Positions 38,854 to 49,412 are shown, counted from the first letter of the stretch. The stretch is 64,000 nt of DNA from Lota lota (GCA_026745465.1 JACYXH010000522.1:2430377-2494376); one strand, 5' to 3'. Notes: generated by a model not told the origin, from the letters alone. Made by a program: numbers and translations.

Positions 38854-39381
38854 TCCGTAAATTTAGGGGTCCCTTTACCGTGGAATTGCTACGGATTCGC
38901 TCCGTTTTGCGAAATACGGAAAGTTTGCTGTTGGGCAAGGCAGTATGGGTAGACTTTTCTCCTCCCGCCAGAATTTTCCGACGCCATTACACTCAGTGCG
39001 GTCAGTGCCAGCCTGAAGTTCTGCGAGTCACATGGAAAGTTGGAAACAGGTTGGTTGTGTGTAATGAGAATAGGAATGGACTATCAGCTCTCAAACAAAA
39101 TATATTAAGTTAAAAATGTTAAACACATGATAAGCACGTTTTCTGTTCATTTACATCTGCATGGCGGGTGTTCTGTTCTGGCACCCCTCGTTAGACAGTC
39201 GCCTTTCCATTATGAAATGTAGGACAAATTATTAGTTGGTTAATTTTGTCTCGAAGGTTTCTAGGTTTTTAGCAGCATTCCAACCGGAGCTATACAGGGT
39301 AGTGTGGCTCGCAGCTGAGCACGGGACCTTTGCTGCTAGCTGCGTTAGCATTGGCAAGTCGGCTGCGCTTCCTAAGTACCA

Positions 39382-39384
39382 GGT
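39382..39384 (+). promoter_or_regulatory. Probable splice donor in the left arm
   Basis: TACCAG|GTACGT (exon ends at 39382) is close to the donor consensus. It lies about 540 bases upstream of the transposase start and could close a 5' untranslated exon shared by both genes of the element. No transcript data are available here. Confidence 0.5.
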
Positions 39385-39838
39385 ACGTCAAAAGCCCATT
39401 TTTTGTTCCTCCTCGTACATGAAATTTGGTCTCGATAGTCAGTTGGTAGCCGTGTGTGTTTCATGGTAACATTTGAATGTGTGCATTTTGCGTTATTTTG
39501 AAGCGTGGGTGGACGACGGCCCGTTTGCCCAGCTAAAGTTAGCCCATAGGTTTTTTTTTTTTTTTAGTTAGCCCATAAGTTGGGCGTGCGTGCGCGTGTG
39601 TGTGTGTAAATTAGCCACGTGTGTGTGTATTGTTATAGCTCGCTGTGTTACGTTACCATACAACTGAAAATGGCAATAATTAAAAGGGGTGATGATTAAG
39701 TAGAATCCGATTTCCCCTGTGCATTATAAGACTTTCCATTCCCTAAAGTGAAAAAAGCAGTGAGGAAAACATTGCAGCCCAAAGAGTGGCCCATGCAGCC
39801 CAAAGCAGATTGCTTATTTGAATGTATCTGAAAAGTGA

Positions 39839-42595
39839 ATGTGCTGTGCTGATCTGAATTTGAAGAGTTCAGATGCAAAAGCCTCTAAGTGCCATCTGAA
39901 TTTTTTTGGCAAATTCAATCTCTTAAACATGTTAACTTGTAACATTTGTGGCTTTAACGCCCGGTCTTCGACTGATTACTTGAAACACTGCCGAACACAC
40001 AGAAATAATAATAATGTATTTTTTTTATGTGGCCATAGGGATTGCAGAAGGAAGCTTAACACATACAGTAGCCTTGCTGTGCATATGTCACGAGCACATG
40101 TAGACAGTAGGAGCACACAAACATGGAACCGCAATGTGTCTGTACAGTTAAAGTGCTCGTTTAATTTTTGCAGCAGTGAGTATGCTGATCTTAAAAAGTT
40201 AAACTGTCATTTGAGTGGTCACATAGATGAGGGTTTGACTGTAACATGTCCCTTTGATGGATGTTCTAAGACATTCAATGTAAAGTCATCCTTTTTAACG
40301 CATATTTCCAGATACCATAAAGGGTGGGATGTTACCAAGATAGCCCCAGTTCATATATGTGAAGTAACAGAACGGTCTTTCCAAGGTGAAGGATCACATG
40401 TAGAACCTGTAGAACTTGAAGAACCTGAAAGTTTCAACATTGATGCAGAACAAAGTGATCATTTCTGCAGTGATCAAGTGAAAGACAACTTCACAGAGAA
40501 TCTTGCTCAGTTTTACTTGGGTTTACAGGCAAAATATTTGGTCCCAGCCTCCACAATAACAGATATAGCAAATGAAATGAGAACTATAAGTGATATTCAA
40601 CAGGAATATACTGTGGATGCACTAGCCCGTGAACTGGGGCAGTATGGTGTTCCAAAGGAGACTGTAACATCTCTTGGAAATAGTGTTTACGAGCAGAGCC
40701 CTATGCACAAGGCATTACATGAAAAGGGTAATTTAACTACGCAACACAAGAGGCTGAAATATTACAAGTCACACTATGACTATGTTGAACCTGTTGAAGT
40801 CTTTCTTGGACGCAATCGCAGTGGCCAGAAGAGGCACTATCATTACATCCCAATACTGGAAACCCTCAAAGTAATTCTGAAACAGCAAGGTTTAGATCAG
40901 CACAGTCCTAGTTCAAATTCTGAAGATGATGTACTCTGTGATGTCACTGATGGGTGGGCCATCAAGTCCAATGCCATGTTTTCCTCAGACCCAGACAGTT
41001 TAAAGGTAATGCTCTTTCAGGATGCTTTTGAGGTGGCTAATCCACTCGGATCTGCCAAGACAAAGCATAAAGTATTGGCTGTCTACTTCACACTTGGAAA
41101 TTTTCCTCCACACCAACGATCAACTGTTGATCAGATACAGTTGGCATTACTCTGTGTAGAGAAAGATTGCAAATACTTTGGAATGGATAAGATTTTCAAT
41201 AAGCTAGTGTCAGACTTGTGTGAGCTGGAGGAAAGGGGCATATCTTTCAATGGAAAGATATATAAAGGCACTGTTGCGTGCATAATGGGAGATAATCTGG
41301 GCTCCCACATGATTGGTGGCTTTACAGAAAATTTCAGCACAGCTCAATATTTCTGCAGATACTGTTTGGCAACAAAAAGTGAATTTCAGTCGAACCCTCT
41401 CACAGTTTTCACTCATAGAAATCCAGCTGATCATAATGAGACTGTGCGGTTTCTGGAAAGTAACGATGAAGTACACACTCATCATGGTGTGAAACGTGAC
41501 AGTGTTTTCAACAAACTGTCCAACTTTCATGTGTGTCAGCCAGGCTTACCAGCTTGTTTAGCTCATGATCTGTTTGAGGGGGTAGTAGATTATGATTTGG
41601 CATTGTTTTTGCAGTTCTTAATCAGAACACAAAAGTGGTTCAGTTATGAGGTTCTTAATGAAAGAATCAAATCATTTCCTGGTGAAAGCAGCGACAAGCT
41701 AAACACTATTCCCCCTACAGGAGCAAGGCTTGGAGGGCATGCAGCCCAAAACAGGTGGCTTTTGAAATTCTTGCCTGTGTTGGTGCATGACGCAATTGAA
41801 GATGCTGATAATGAAGTATGGGGAGTGGTACTACTTCTGAGGGAGCTTGTTGAATTTGTCTGTGCACCTCGGCTCTCAGAGTCGCAGATTGCTTTCATGA
41901 AGGGACTGATTGAACTGTATGTGGAATTGAGGCAAGAGTTATTTCCAAGAGTTCAACTTAGACCGAAACACCACTATCTGCTTCACTATGCACACCTGAC
42001 TTTACAATTTGGCCCACTCATATATACTTGGACAATGCGCTTTGAATCAAAGCATTCTTATTTTAAAAGGTGCATTAGGGCAAGTAAGAACTTCATAAAT
42101 GTAACCAAGTCTCTGGCTGAACGGCACCAGTTGCTTCAGGCTTATCAGTCTTGTGGTACCTTGTTTAGTCCCCAGGTTCATGTCTCAGACTCAACACGGT
42201 TCTATCCAGAGCTCTATGACCAGAACATAAAGACAGTGGTTGAAGAATTTGATTTGAACTCAAGTAACTCAGTTGTCACAGAGAGAGTGCAGGTTAAAGG
42301 CACTACATATGCAAATGGAATGCTGGTCTTACTGAGCTATGCCAAAGGCCAACTGCAGTTAGGACAAATAGCAAGCATTTTTGTAAAAAATGAAACTACT
42401 GTCCTACTTTTGCTTCGGGGGAAAACTGCCAGCTGGGTACCTGAGCTTGGACTCTATGACATTGATGAAAATGCTTCTGACCTGTTCAGTTGCCATGATT
42501 TGAACAAAATTGATGATTATCATCCACTTTATTCTTACCAGAGGGGTACTCGGTGGCTCATTCCTCTTAAACACACACCAACATGGAACTTGTGA
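39839..42595 (+). CDS. EnSpm/CACTA-type transposase with four C2H2 zinc fingers
   Basis: A single uninterrupted frame of 918 codons from the first ATG. Met31 (39929) directly precedes the first zinc finger and is the likelier start, giving 888 residues. Four C2H2 fingers fill residues 34-160, the first being Cys34-Cys37-His50-His54, for DNA binding. The catalytic part carries FQDAFEVANPLG (Asp395), MGDNLGSH (Asp485), AHDLFEGV (Asp577-Glu580) and LRPKHHYLLHY followed by MRFESKH (Glu736). These match blocks I know from animal CACTA transposases, which cut and paste DNA using a DDE-type RNase H fold. Assigning Asp395, Asp485 and Glu736 as the catalytic triad is inference. It stops 10 bases inside the next gene. 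The frame looks functional, with no missing block. The upstream exon structure is unknown, and an untranslated first exon ending at 39382 is possible. Confidence 0.88.
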   Translation: MCCADLNLKSSDAKASKCHLNFFGKFNLLNMLTCNICGFNARSSTDYLKHCRTHRNNNNVFFLCGHRDCRRKLNTYSSLAVHMSRAHVDSRSTQTWNRNVSVQLKCSFNFCSSEYADLKKLNCHLSGHIDEGLTVTCPFDGCSKTFNVKSSFLTHISRYHKGWDVTKIAPVHICEVTERSFQGEGSHVEPVELEEPESFNIDAEQSDHFCSDQVKDNFTENLAQFYLGLQAKYLVPASTITDIANEMRTISDIQQEYTVDALARELGQYGVPKETVTSLGNSVYEQSPMHKALHEKGNLTTQHKRLKYYKSHYDYVEPVEVFLGRNRSGQKRHYHYIPILETLKVILKQQGLDQHSPSSNSEDDVLCDVTDGWAIKSNAMFSSDPDSLKVMLFQDAFEVANPLGSAKTKHKVLAVYFTLGNFPPHQRSTVDQIQLALLCVEKDCKYFGMDKIFNKLVSDLCELEERGISFNGKIYKGTVACIMGDNLGSHMIGGFTENFSTAQYFCRYCLATKSEFQSNPLTVFTHRNPADHNETVRFLESNDEVHTHHGVKRDSVFNKLSNFHVCQPGLPACLAHDLFEGVVDYDLALFLQFLIRTQKWFSYEVLNERIKSFPGESSDKLNTIPPTGARLGGHAAQNRWLLKFLPVLVHDAIEDADNEVWGVVLLLRELVEFVCAPRLSESQIAFMKGLIELYVELRQELFPRVQLRPKHHYLLHYAHLTLQFGPLIYTWTMRFESKHSYFKRCIRASKNFINVTKSLAERHQLLQAYQSCGTLFSPQVHVSDSTRFYPELYDQNIKTVVEEFDLNSSNSVVTERVQVKGTTYANGMLVLLSYAKGQLQLGQIASIFVKNETTVLLLLRGKTASWVPELGLYDIDENASDLFSCHDLNKIDDYHPLYSYQRGTRWLIPLKHTPTWNL
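42541..42542 (+). promoter_or_regulatory. Probable splice acceptor before the SAM-like gene
   Basis: A pyrimidine-rich stretch ends in TTATTCTTACCAG (AG at 42540-42541), just 41 bases before the ATG at 42583. No other ATG intervenes. Joined to the donor at 39382 it would remove the whole transposase frame and make the second gene's start codon the first one. Confidence 0.45.
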
Positions 42596-45500
42596 AAAAC
42601 GATGTCAAGAAAGCAATGCCATCGCTCAGTAGCGATCAGATGGATACATTAATGGCTAAACTGGAGGAATTAGGAGTTCTCTCTGTAGATGACCTGAGCC
42701 TTGTGGACCCGGAGGACATTAAAGACACTCTGCCATTCATTCAGTGCAAAAGATTCGTCAGAGCTGTCAAAGCATTGGAAACAGGTGAGTTTTTGCCCCT
42801 CTGTTTTAATGCAAGTTTTCTGAGACTAAAAAGGTTTATTCAAAAAATGCAAAAAAAAAAGGTTGCCATCAGCTGTACATGGCAATAACTACCCTATAAT
42901 TGGTTTTTGTAATTAGGTCCATTTGTATTCCTGGTGGACCCAAACTGGACATTGAGGACCAATGTATTAATTTATTCGTAACAATCGTGATGTGTTTAAT
43001 TTATGGAGATGTGTGTCATGTCATCCATAGATTCACAAGCTCCACCGCAGTTCACCAGGCCTGGCCCCTCATCAACACCTGAGCCACAGAGGTTACAGCT
43101 GCCCTCAACACCACCTGAGACAGCCGACTCCCCATCCCAAGACACATATTCTGTTCCATGGCACAAATTTCCCTCAAAAGTCATGGATGACTTGCGTGAA
43201 AAGAAGTACATAATGGGGAAAGACAGACGAGAGATGGTTCGGATCGTCGCTGAAGATTACCTCCACAAACATCCAGGAAGACCTGGTAGACAAAAGCTGA
43301 GGGAACTCGCCAGTATGATTGTAGGACAATATCCTTCCTCCTTCATGCTGACAGAGCCGTTTGGAAACAAACCTTTTGCAAAAGATGGTTCTGAAACTGT
43401 CTTTCGTCAGCTGGAACACAGAATTGAAAATATGAAGAGGCCACAAAGCTCACTGAGGAGGCGAGCAGGGGGTGAAAATTCTACAAAGAAAAGGCCCAGG
43501 AATTCAGATCTGTATGGATGTGTGGCGTGGGATCCAATCATTGAGGGGATTGTGTGTAGAGAAGACCTGCTGTCTAAACGAGATGACTTGAAACGTGCCT
43601 TTCAAACCCGGGATCTTCAGGTGGGTCTGCAATCATCCATTATTTTCTTGTGTTGTAAGGACACGTGAAATTGTAGGACACATTGTGAAATTGTAGATCG
43701 TCTGACATCACTACGCCCATAGTCTATTGAAATTGATACCCTGTTTTATTATTTTAATTGGTTAGTTTGACTAACTGCCTCATATCTGTAGGAGTCATCT
43801 GTTCGAAAATTGATGACTGAAACATATCCCATTCAGCGTGAAATCCTCAACGATGCTGATACCCCTATTGGCGTTGTAAAGGACGAGTGGCCGTTCCTGT
43901 TTGAAGTTCCTCACCTTTTTGATCATGCATCTAAACTTCTTGGCTTCTCTGTACAAAACAAGCTGGCACAGGTGTGTTGTTACTGTTATTATGATTGTGC
44001 TGTGCTGCTCCGTATGGAGAGAATTTTGTCTTTATCAATCAATCAAAAAAAGATTTGCAACCAAAAAGAGAGTTGAGACCAAAAAAGATAAACTGGCAAC
44101 CAATGAAATAGAATAAATTTGATGAACAATCAAATAGAATAGATTTGAGACCAAAAATCAGGAAGTGGCAACCAAAAAAGCAGAACATTTGAGATCAAAA
44201 CAAAACAGGTTGCAAATGAAAATGAAATAATTCAAATTTTGTTTTTTTTCAAAATTCTCTCCATAGCTGCATTTTTTGGAGGCCAAACGAAAATGAGTGT
44301 TCGTCTTATGTACCTGTACAAAATTAACACCTTGAACCTTGAACAGGAACTTTCCAAAAAAGAAAAGGGGATCAATGACTTCCTTGACTCCAAAGGGATG
44401 AAGACGGGCGAAGGTCCAATACAGCTCATCTGTGGCATTGCAAAATACTTCAAGGAAGACTCTTATAAACTCTTCGACAAAAAAGAGGTAGATGTTGTAA
44501 ATTTTAAACTGTGTGCAATATAATTATTTGCATCCAGTGGTGAACCAAGTAACCAATCATACTATGAAGTATAGATTCCCCTAATTGTGCTGCTGATATT
44601 CTCTATAAACTCTCTCTCTATAAACTATTTACATTAATGTCTGTGCTTAATGGCTACCTCTGTCTGATGAAGAACACTAGCAGATAGTAAATTTAACAGC
44701 AGGTTTGTGTCCACTGGAAACATTAATTCATTTGTCATGTCTGATACTCAAAACAGATCTCTGCAGATCCTGAAGTCGAAATCCCAGTGACCCCATGCAT
44801 CCTAGTCAGAGGTTTGTAGTTAAATAGTTTTTGTATCTCAGCGAGCTGTTTTATAAGCTGTTGTTTTGTCGTATTTATTAAAGAAATGTTTTGCTTGCCT
44901 TAAAATATAGGATTATTTGTTTTTGTACATGGTGCTCAGAATTGTTATTTTTTTTTTTATCTTTTTTTTTTAATGTGTTTAAGGTGACCAGCAATTCAAG
45001 ATTGCTCTTGATGGGTTACTTGTCAATGACCACATCACCTCTCCCATTGTGGCCTTGAGCTACGTCTTCTCCATGTTTTATGTCTGCAACATCCAATACC
45101 CACCGGAGATGGCTTTTACTCTCGAATTCATGCAAAGGTAAGCACTCATTGTTTGGAAATACTTTGTAAATGTGACTTTGCCGTGCCTTTCTGCACCCGA
45201 CCTGCTTTTTGTCAATCTACACCAAACCCCTTTGTCTGAGATGTACAAGCCCAAAATGTGTCGCCACATGCTGTGAGCTTTTAGATCAGCTGTTATTGGC
45301 TTATGATCCCCCTGAATATGGATTTGTTCGTAGATTTCGTAGCTCCCTGTTGAAGACTATTGTTGGAATTAATGTGTCATATTTTTTAAAATGGCAGGTA
45401 ACGTGCTTTTTGCTTTACATAGTGTCCCAAGTCAATCTAAAACAAAACAAACATAACATGATTCTAGTTGGGAAATGGAGCAAAAACATATTTTTCTTAG

Positions 45501-46362
45501 AATGGTTTCTTGACACAAAATTCGTTTGAGCTATCTCTTTAAAACCATTAGCACTTGAGACCAGGTTATGTCAGTGGTGGTCAAACCTTTTCATGTCAAA
45601 GACACACAAACTGAATTGTATTTGGTTGCAGACTCCAACCTCAAAATATGTTGTTCCAGGGACCCCCTCCAGAAGCAAAGACTAAACATATTCATTTAAA
45701 AAATAATACATGCTGGATTCATGCCCAAATGTTAATACTTTGATGTGTAACATGCACTGAATGTCACAGTTGCTCCACTCCATGTTTGAGTAACCCCCAG
45801 GACAGTCCGTGTTCAAATGTGCTGTTACACCTTTTGATAGGACGATGTCAACTATGTTTTCTATCCCCTTCTGTGTTCTGTGCATTTATAATATTACTGC
45901 ACACATGTTGAGGATGCATGCTGTCATGTGTTGGTGATAAGCAGACTTCTCGCCCTTGCAAACATTTCTGTATATGCGCAGTGTGAATGCATGTGTCTTG
46001 AAAAGACAAAGGAAGAGATAAGCTTAGCCACTGGCACCAGCACCACAACAACATTGGGTACTAGACAGATGGTCAACTAGAATGATAGAGGTTCACACAT
46101 AGGGGCATATTGAAGAAAACAAATGTATGATTTTATTGAACTGCTCCACTCCTGTCAAGCCACACTACACGTGCAAACTTTGTCTGCATCTCACTATTAT
46201 TATTTTTTTCTCAGAGTTTTCTTTGGGATCAATCCTGAGCGAGGCTCCAAGGCAGAGAAGAAGGGGAAGAAACGGCACTTCATTCCTCCACAGGTGTGCA
46301 AGCTGGTTTCTCAGCTGAAGGAATTTGAATGCAAGCAGAAGGAATCTGAGTGGGCCATTTGA
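42583..46362 (+). CDS. SAM-like domain protein (fish SAMD3-like), seven exons, frame break at exon 4
   Basis: Seven exons with GT-AG borders: 42583-42784, 43031-43620, 43792-43971, 44267-44487, 44757-44811, 44984-45137 and 46215-46362. Phases agree at all joins but one. Residues 1-67 are helical and SAM-like (LEELGVLSVDDLSLVDPED). Exon 2 has a Pro/Ser linker, then VPWHKFPSKVMDDL and RREMVRIV to LRELASMIVGQYPSSF and LEHRIEN, a block shared with fish proteins annotated as SAMD3-like. Exons 5-7 give ILVRGDQQFKIALDG and MFYVCNIQYPPEMAFTLEFMQR, then a basic tail ending at TGA 46362. Exon 3 ends in phase 0, but exon 4 is open only if one base is added, otherwise TGA follows within ten codons. The total is about 516 residues if read past that break. 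Its role is unknown. Position suggests an accessory factor for transposition. It overlaps the transposase by 13 bases. Confidence 0.7.
44013..44265. mobile_element. Small inverted-repeat insert forming most of intron 3
   Basis: TATGGAGAGAATTTTG (44013-44028) is mirrored exactly by CAAAATTCTCTCCATA (44250-44265). The 221 bases between hold repeated GAGACCAAAAA and GGCAACCAA words. GCTGC occurs just outside each end (about 44005 and 44266), a possible target duplication. The right end supplies the AG acceptor of exon 4. Confidence 0.6.
45572..45690 (+). mobile_element. hAT-like terminal fragment in intron 6
   Basis: CAGTGGTGGTCAAACCTTTT followed 80 bases later by CAGGGACCCCCTCCAG resembles the 5' end of hAT-type non-autonomous elements (usual start CAGTGGTTCTCAAAC). 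No matching right end was found within the intron. Confidence 0.4.
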
Positions 46363-46906
46363 GCTGTTCTCAAAGCTCAGAAAATACCTTTTTGGACTGA
46401 ATGTACACACACATGCACACGCACACGCACATGCACGCACGCACGCGCAAATCCAAAAACATGTGGCTTGGGAGTAGAAATACTGATTTTTACAGTATTA
46501 TGTGAGTTCAGATGTTTTAACTAAATGCCCACAACACACATGCTGCAGTTTCAAATCCCCCATGTTAAGGGGGAGGAAAGGTGGGCGATATTTGTCATTC
46601 CAAGTAGAGCTTTGCTTGTCAATGTGGAGTTGGAGGTGTAAGTTTTAAGTTTTATTTTTTGCAGAAATCTCTTTATGGCATGTTGCACAGAGTCATCCTT
46701 CTAACGTCATGGTTGTTATTGCTGCACTGATGTTTTATAGAAAACTTGTATAATGTAATACTTCTAATGTTCTATTTGTTTTTTGTAGAAAGGTCAGACA
46801 CTGGTTGCATGATGTTCTGAATGTTTTAATGGTTGTAATGTAAATAATGCAATTCATTCACCACAAAAAGTGCAATCACTTTAAAGCACTGGCAGCTGTT
46901 AAAGGA

Positions 46907-46912
46907 AATAAA
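46907..46912 (+). promoter_or_regulatory. Polyadenylation signal of the element
   Basis: AATAAA, 545 bases after the stop of the SAM-like gene and before the subterminal repeats, with a GT-rich stretch (TTGTTGTGATT) just downstream. It could end transcripts of both genes. Confidence 0.55.
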
Positions 46913-46964
46913 TAATTGTTGTGATTCTACATTTGTGCTTTATTGATGATTGATGGTATAGAGA

Positions 46965-47322
46965 ACTGTACGGAATTTAACATTTTAGGATGACTGAAGT
47001 GTCCGTAAATGGTACGGATTGAGTACTTTAATAATACGGAATATTCCATTTTAGGTTTGACGGATGTGTCCGTAAATGGTAAAGAAAAAGTCAGGTAAAT
47101 CTACGGAAATATCTGTTATAGGGTTTACGGAATTGTCCGTACAATAACGGAAACATTTACGGAAAATACGGAATTTTCCATTTTAGGTTTGATGGATGTG
47201 TCCGTAAATGGTAAAGAAAAACTCCGGAAATATCCGTCTTAAGGTTTACGGAAGTGCCCGTACAAAAACGGAAAAAGTGCTGGTAATTAATTACCAGCAC
47301 TTTTTCCGTTTTTTAACGGAAC
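46965..47322 (+). repeat. Right subterminal repeat array
   Basis: Many copies of GTCCGTAAATGG, TACGGAA and ACGGAAA in both orientations over about 350 bases. A 50-base perfect palindrome sits at 47264-47313. Subterminal arrays like this bind element-encoded proteins in plant CACTA elements. Confidence 0.8.
47264..47313. repeat. Perfect 50-base palindrome
   Basis: Two 25-base arms (AAAAACGGAAAAAGTGCTGG plus TAATT, and the exact complement) meet with no spacer at 47288/47289. It lies 10 bases inside the right terminal repeat. Confidence 0.95.
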
Positions 47323-47336
47323 TTTTTTTAACAGTG
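47323..47336 (-). repeat. Right terminal inverted repeat
   Basis: TTTTTTTAACAGTG, exact complement of the left end. CA follows at 47337-47338. Confidence 0.9.
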
Positions 47337-47409
47337 CAGAGCTGGTCTGCAGAACACCTGCTTTTCTAGTTTCGGCATACAGTTTACCACCAACCAACTT
47401 CCGCCCTTT

Positions 47410-47640
47410 TTGTTATTCTGGGATTTGTGCCATGTATCATCATCGAACCTATCAATGTCCTTGTCTGAGCATTCTCTAACTTTGCATCAGACACTGTCAT
47501 GCATGTGTCATTCACATATCTTGTTATTAAAGCCCTGAAGACAGCTGTGCATACTCTTCATGCCAGGGGCGTGATCTGTCCCTGAACAAACAGTCTGGAT
47601 GCTCTGTCTATCTGAATCTCTCCAGGTGATTCAAATGACA
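47410..47640 (-). pseudogene. Coding-like remnant beside the transposon
   Basis: On the minus strand about 77 codons read EIQIDRASRLFVQGQITPLA, one stop, then a further open run ending near IHGTNPRITKRAEVGW. The bias looks protein-like and the position flanks the transposon opposite the LINE. It may be part of a retroelement frame, but I do not recognise it firmly. Confidence 0.3.
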
Positions 47641-47644
47641 CCCT

Positions 47645-49140
47645 AATTACGCCAAAATGTATCGTAAATTACCCCAACATTTAATAATTAAATCCGCTAT
47701 TTCCTAACAAGAAGGTAATATATAGGTGGTCAGTTCTTTAATAGACTTCAAGGAAAGTAATATAAAGTTAATTGATTACTGTACAAACACTTTATTCTCA
47801 GGTCTGTAGTTTCCTGGTAATTACATGATAATTACTTATCAGTAATTGATCATTTTGATATTTCTTTGAAATGACAACCAAATAACAATATAACAATATT
47901 GTATTTCCAAATAAGCAGCTGATAAATAGCTGATAATTTATTTTATGTAGTTCAACCTATTTAATTGATAGGCATAATGAGATTCACATGCAAAATATAT
48001 AGGTATGATATACCTTTGCCTCTAAATGGTTATGTCCTGCTTGTGATGAGTATAGGAGGCCCATGACAAAACAGAATGTGTGGGTTAACAACGCATAGCC
48101 TTACCAGGCACAGTAGTTGACAGCCTTGTTGTCAATGATGGAGTAGTTGAAGCTATAGGCTTGGTGTTACACTTGAGTTGCTGAGGGTTGAGCTCAGCCT
48201 GACGTAGACAACCCATATTTAATCAGTGTTCTTGCCCTTTACACTGAGTTTTTTTAGAAAGTGATACCATTTACTAAACATACATACCTCAGTTGTTGGT
48301 AATATTCACGTCAGGGCAGCAGGGAGTGAATTGTAACCGCATATCTTATATGCAACTTCTGCATAACATGCGTGTAACTGAAATAGTTCTTGCCTAAATT
48401 CTGCTGATCACGCTTAACCTCCAACTAGTTTCTATCTCACTTGTTCAGAGCAGGCCACTAAATTGAAGTTAGTTTTTGCAGCTTAATTTCCAACCAGTTT
48501 CTGCCTAGCTGATCATGCAAACTTAACTTCCAACTAGTTTCTGCAGGCCAGTAAATTTAACTACACATTTCTGGCCATTTACATTCTTACCAATTGATGT
48601 ATAATTTCAACAGATCAGTCAAACTTTCTAACACATTTCCGAAATGTCATTATTTTGGGCATAAATTGCTTACTACCGACTAATACAACTTCATAATCAA
48701 GTATCAAGCTATGTATTGCCTGTTTTAAAAGTTGAATTCCTTTCTTGCTTATTGAGGCCTGATAATGATGTCATTCAACACCACTAAACAATTAAATGTC
48801 ACTTTTAATATTTTGAGACAACAAAACCGTAACAAACAAATGTAAAAAAAAAAAATTTGAAATGAAAACACATTTGTGTTAGTACTGCCTTAAATAACGC
48901 TCTGATGTCTCCAAAAAGGCATACAACCACTCCATCTTAGTGTTTTTGGCCCAAACAGTGGTTCCAATCTGAGGTTCATTTTAAGAGCTGTAGGCATTCT
49001 GTGATTTTATTTAAGTTGAAACATGACATCAATACTTACCTGGTAACAACCACCACAGGAACTGTTTTCCTCTAGGGTCATGGTACACCTTCTTAAATAC
49101 TGAGTACTTTCTTGCAGATGTTTGCACAATTTGCTGTAAT
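47645..49140. other. Unannotated AT-rich stretch
   Basis: Very AT-rich with no gene. Around 48410-48550 a loose repeat of about 65 bases recurs (CTTCCAACTAGTTTCTGCCT type, three copies). Confidence 0.45.
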
Positions 49141-49148
49141 TAAAGTAT

Positions 49149-49412
49149 TCTGAAAATGTACTGTGCAAGGAACCCTTGTTTGTTTCCATGGTATTGCCAG
49201 GTTCTTACCATATCCCTTGTACTAGAATATCCCATTGTCCATGCAATTAAAATGAACTTGTCACATATTTATTCCACAACAGTACTAAGTAAAAAAGGAC
49301 AGTTTACTCAGTAAGTAAGCTGAATCTGTACTTTATAAGGAAGCCTTGTTTGTTTCCATGGCATTACAATGCTCTGACCATATCCCTTGTAATATAATAT
49401 TCCATTGTCTGC
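49149..49412. repeat. About 90-bp diverged duplication
   Basis: 49149-49240 and 49321-49412 share CTTGTTTGTTTCCATGG, CCATATCCCTTGTA and CCATTGTC in the same order at a spacing of about 172 bases. Confidence 0.75.

Larger units (their letters stand above)
38840..47336 (+). mobile_element. EnSpm/CACTA-type DNA transposon, 8,497 bp, near complete
   Basis: The ends carry perfect 14-base terminal inverted repeats, CACTGTTAAAAAAA at 38840-38853 and its complement at 47323-47336. CA precedes the left end (38838-38839) and CA follows the right end (47337-47338), which fits a 2-bp target duplication. CACTG-starting ends are usual for animal EnSpm/CACTA elements. Subterminal TCCGTA/ACGGA words crowd both arms (38854-38935 and 46970-47320). 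Inside are a zinc-finger transposase frame and a seven-exon second gene on the same strand. The transposase frame is intact, so this copy is likely young, though the second gene carries a frame break. It sits about 105 bases from LINE remains. Confidence 0.88.

Noticed and set aside
41131..41898. Minus-strand frames within the transposase (69-106 codons)
   Set aside because: They are antisense shadows of a long, domain-supported plus-strand frame.
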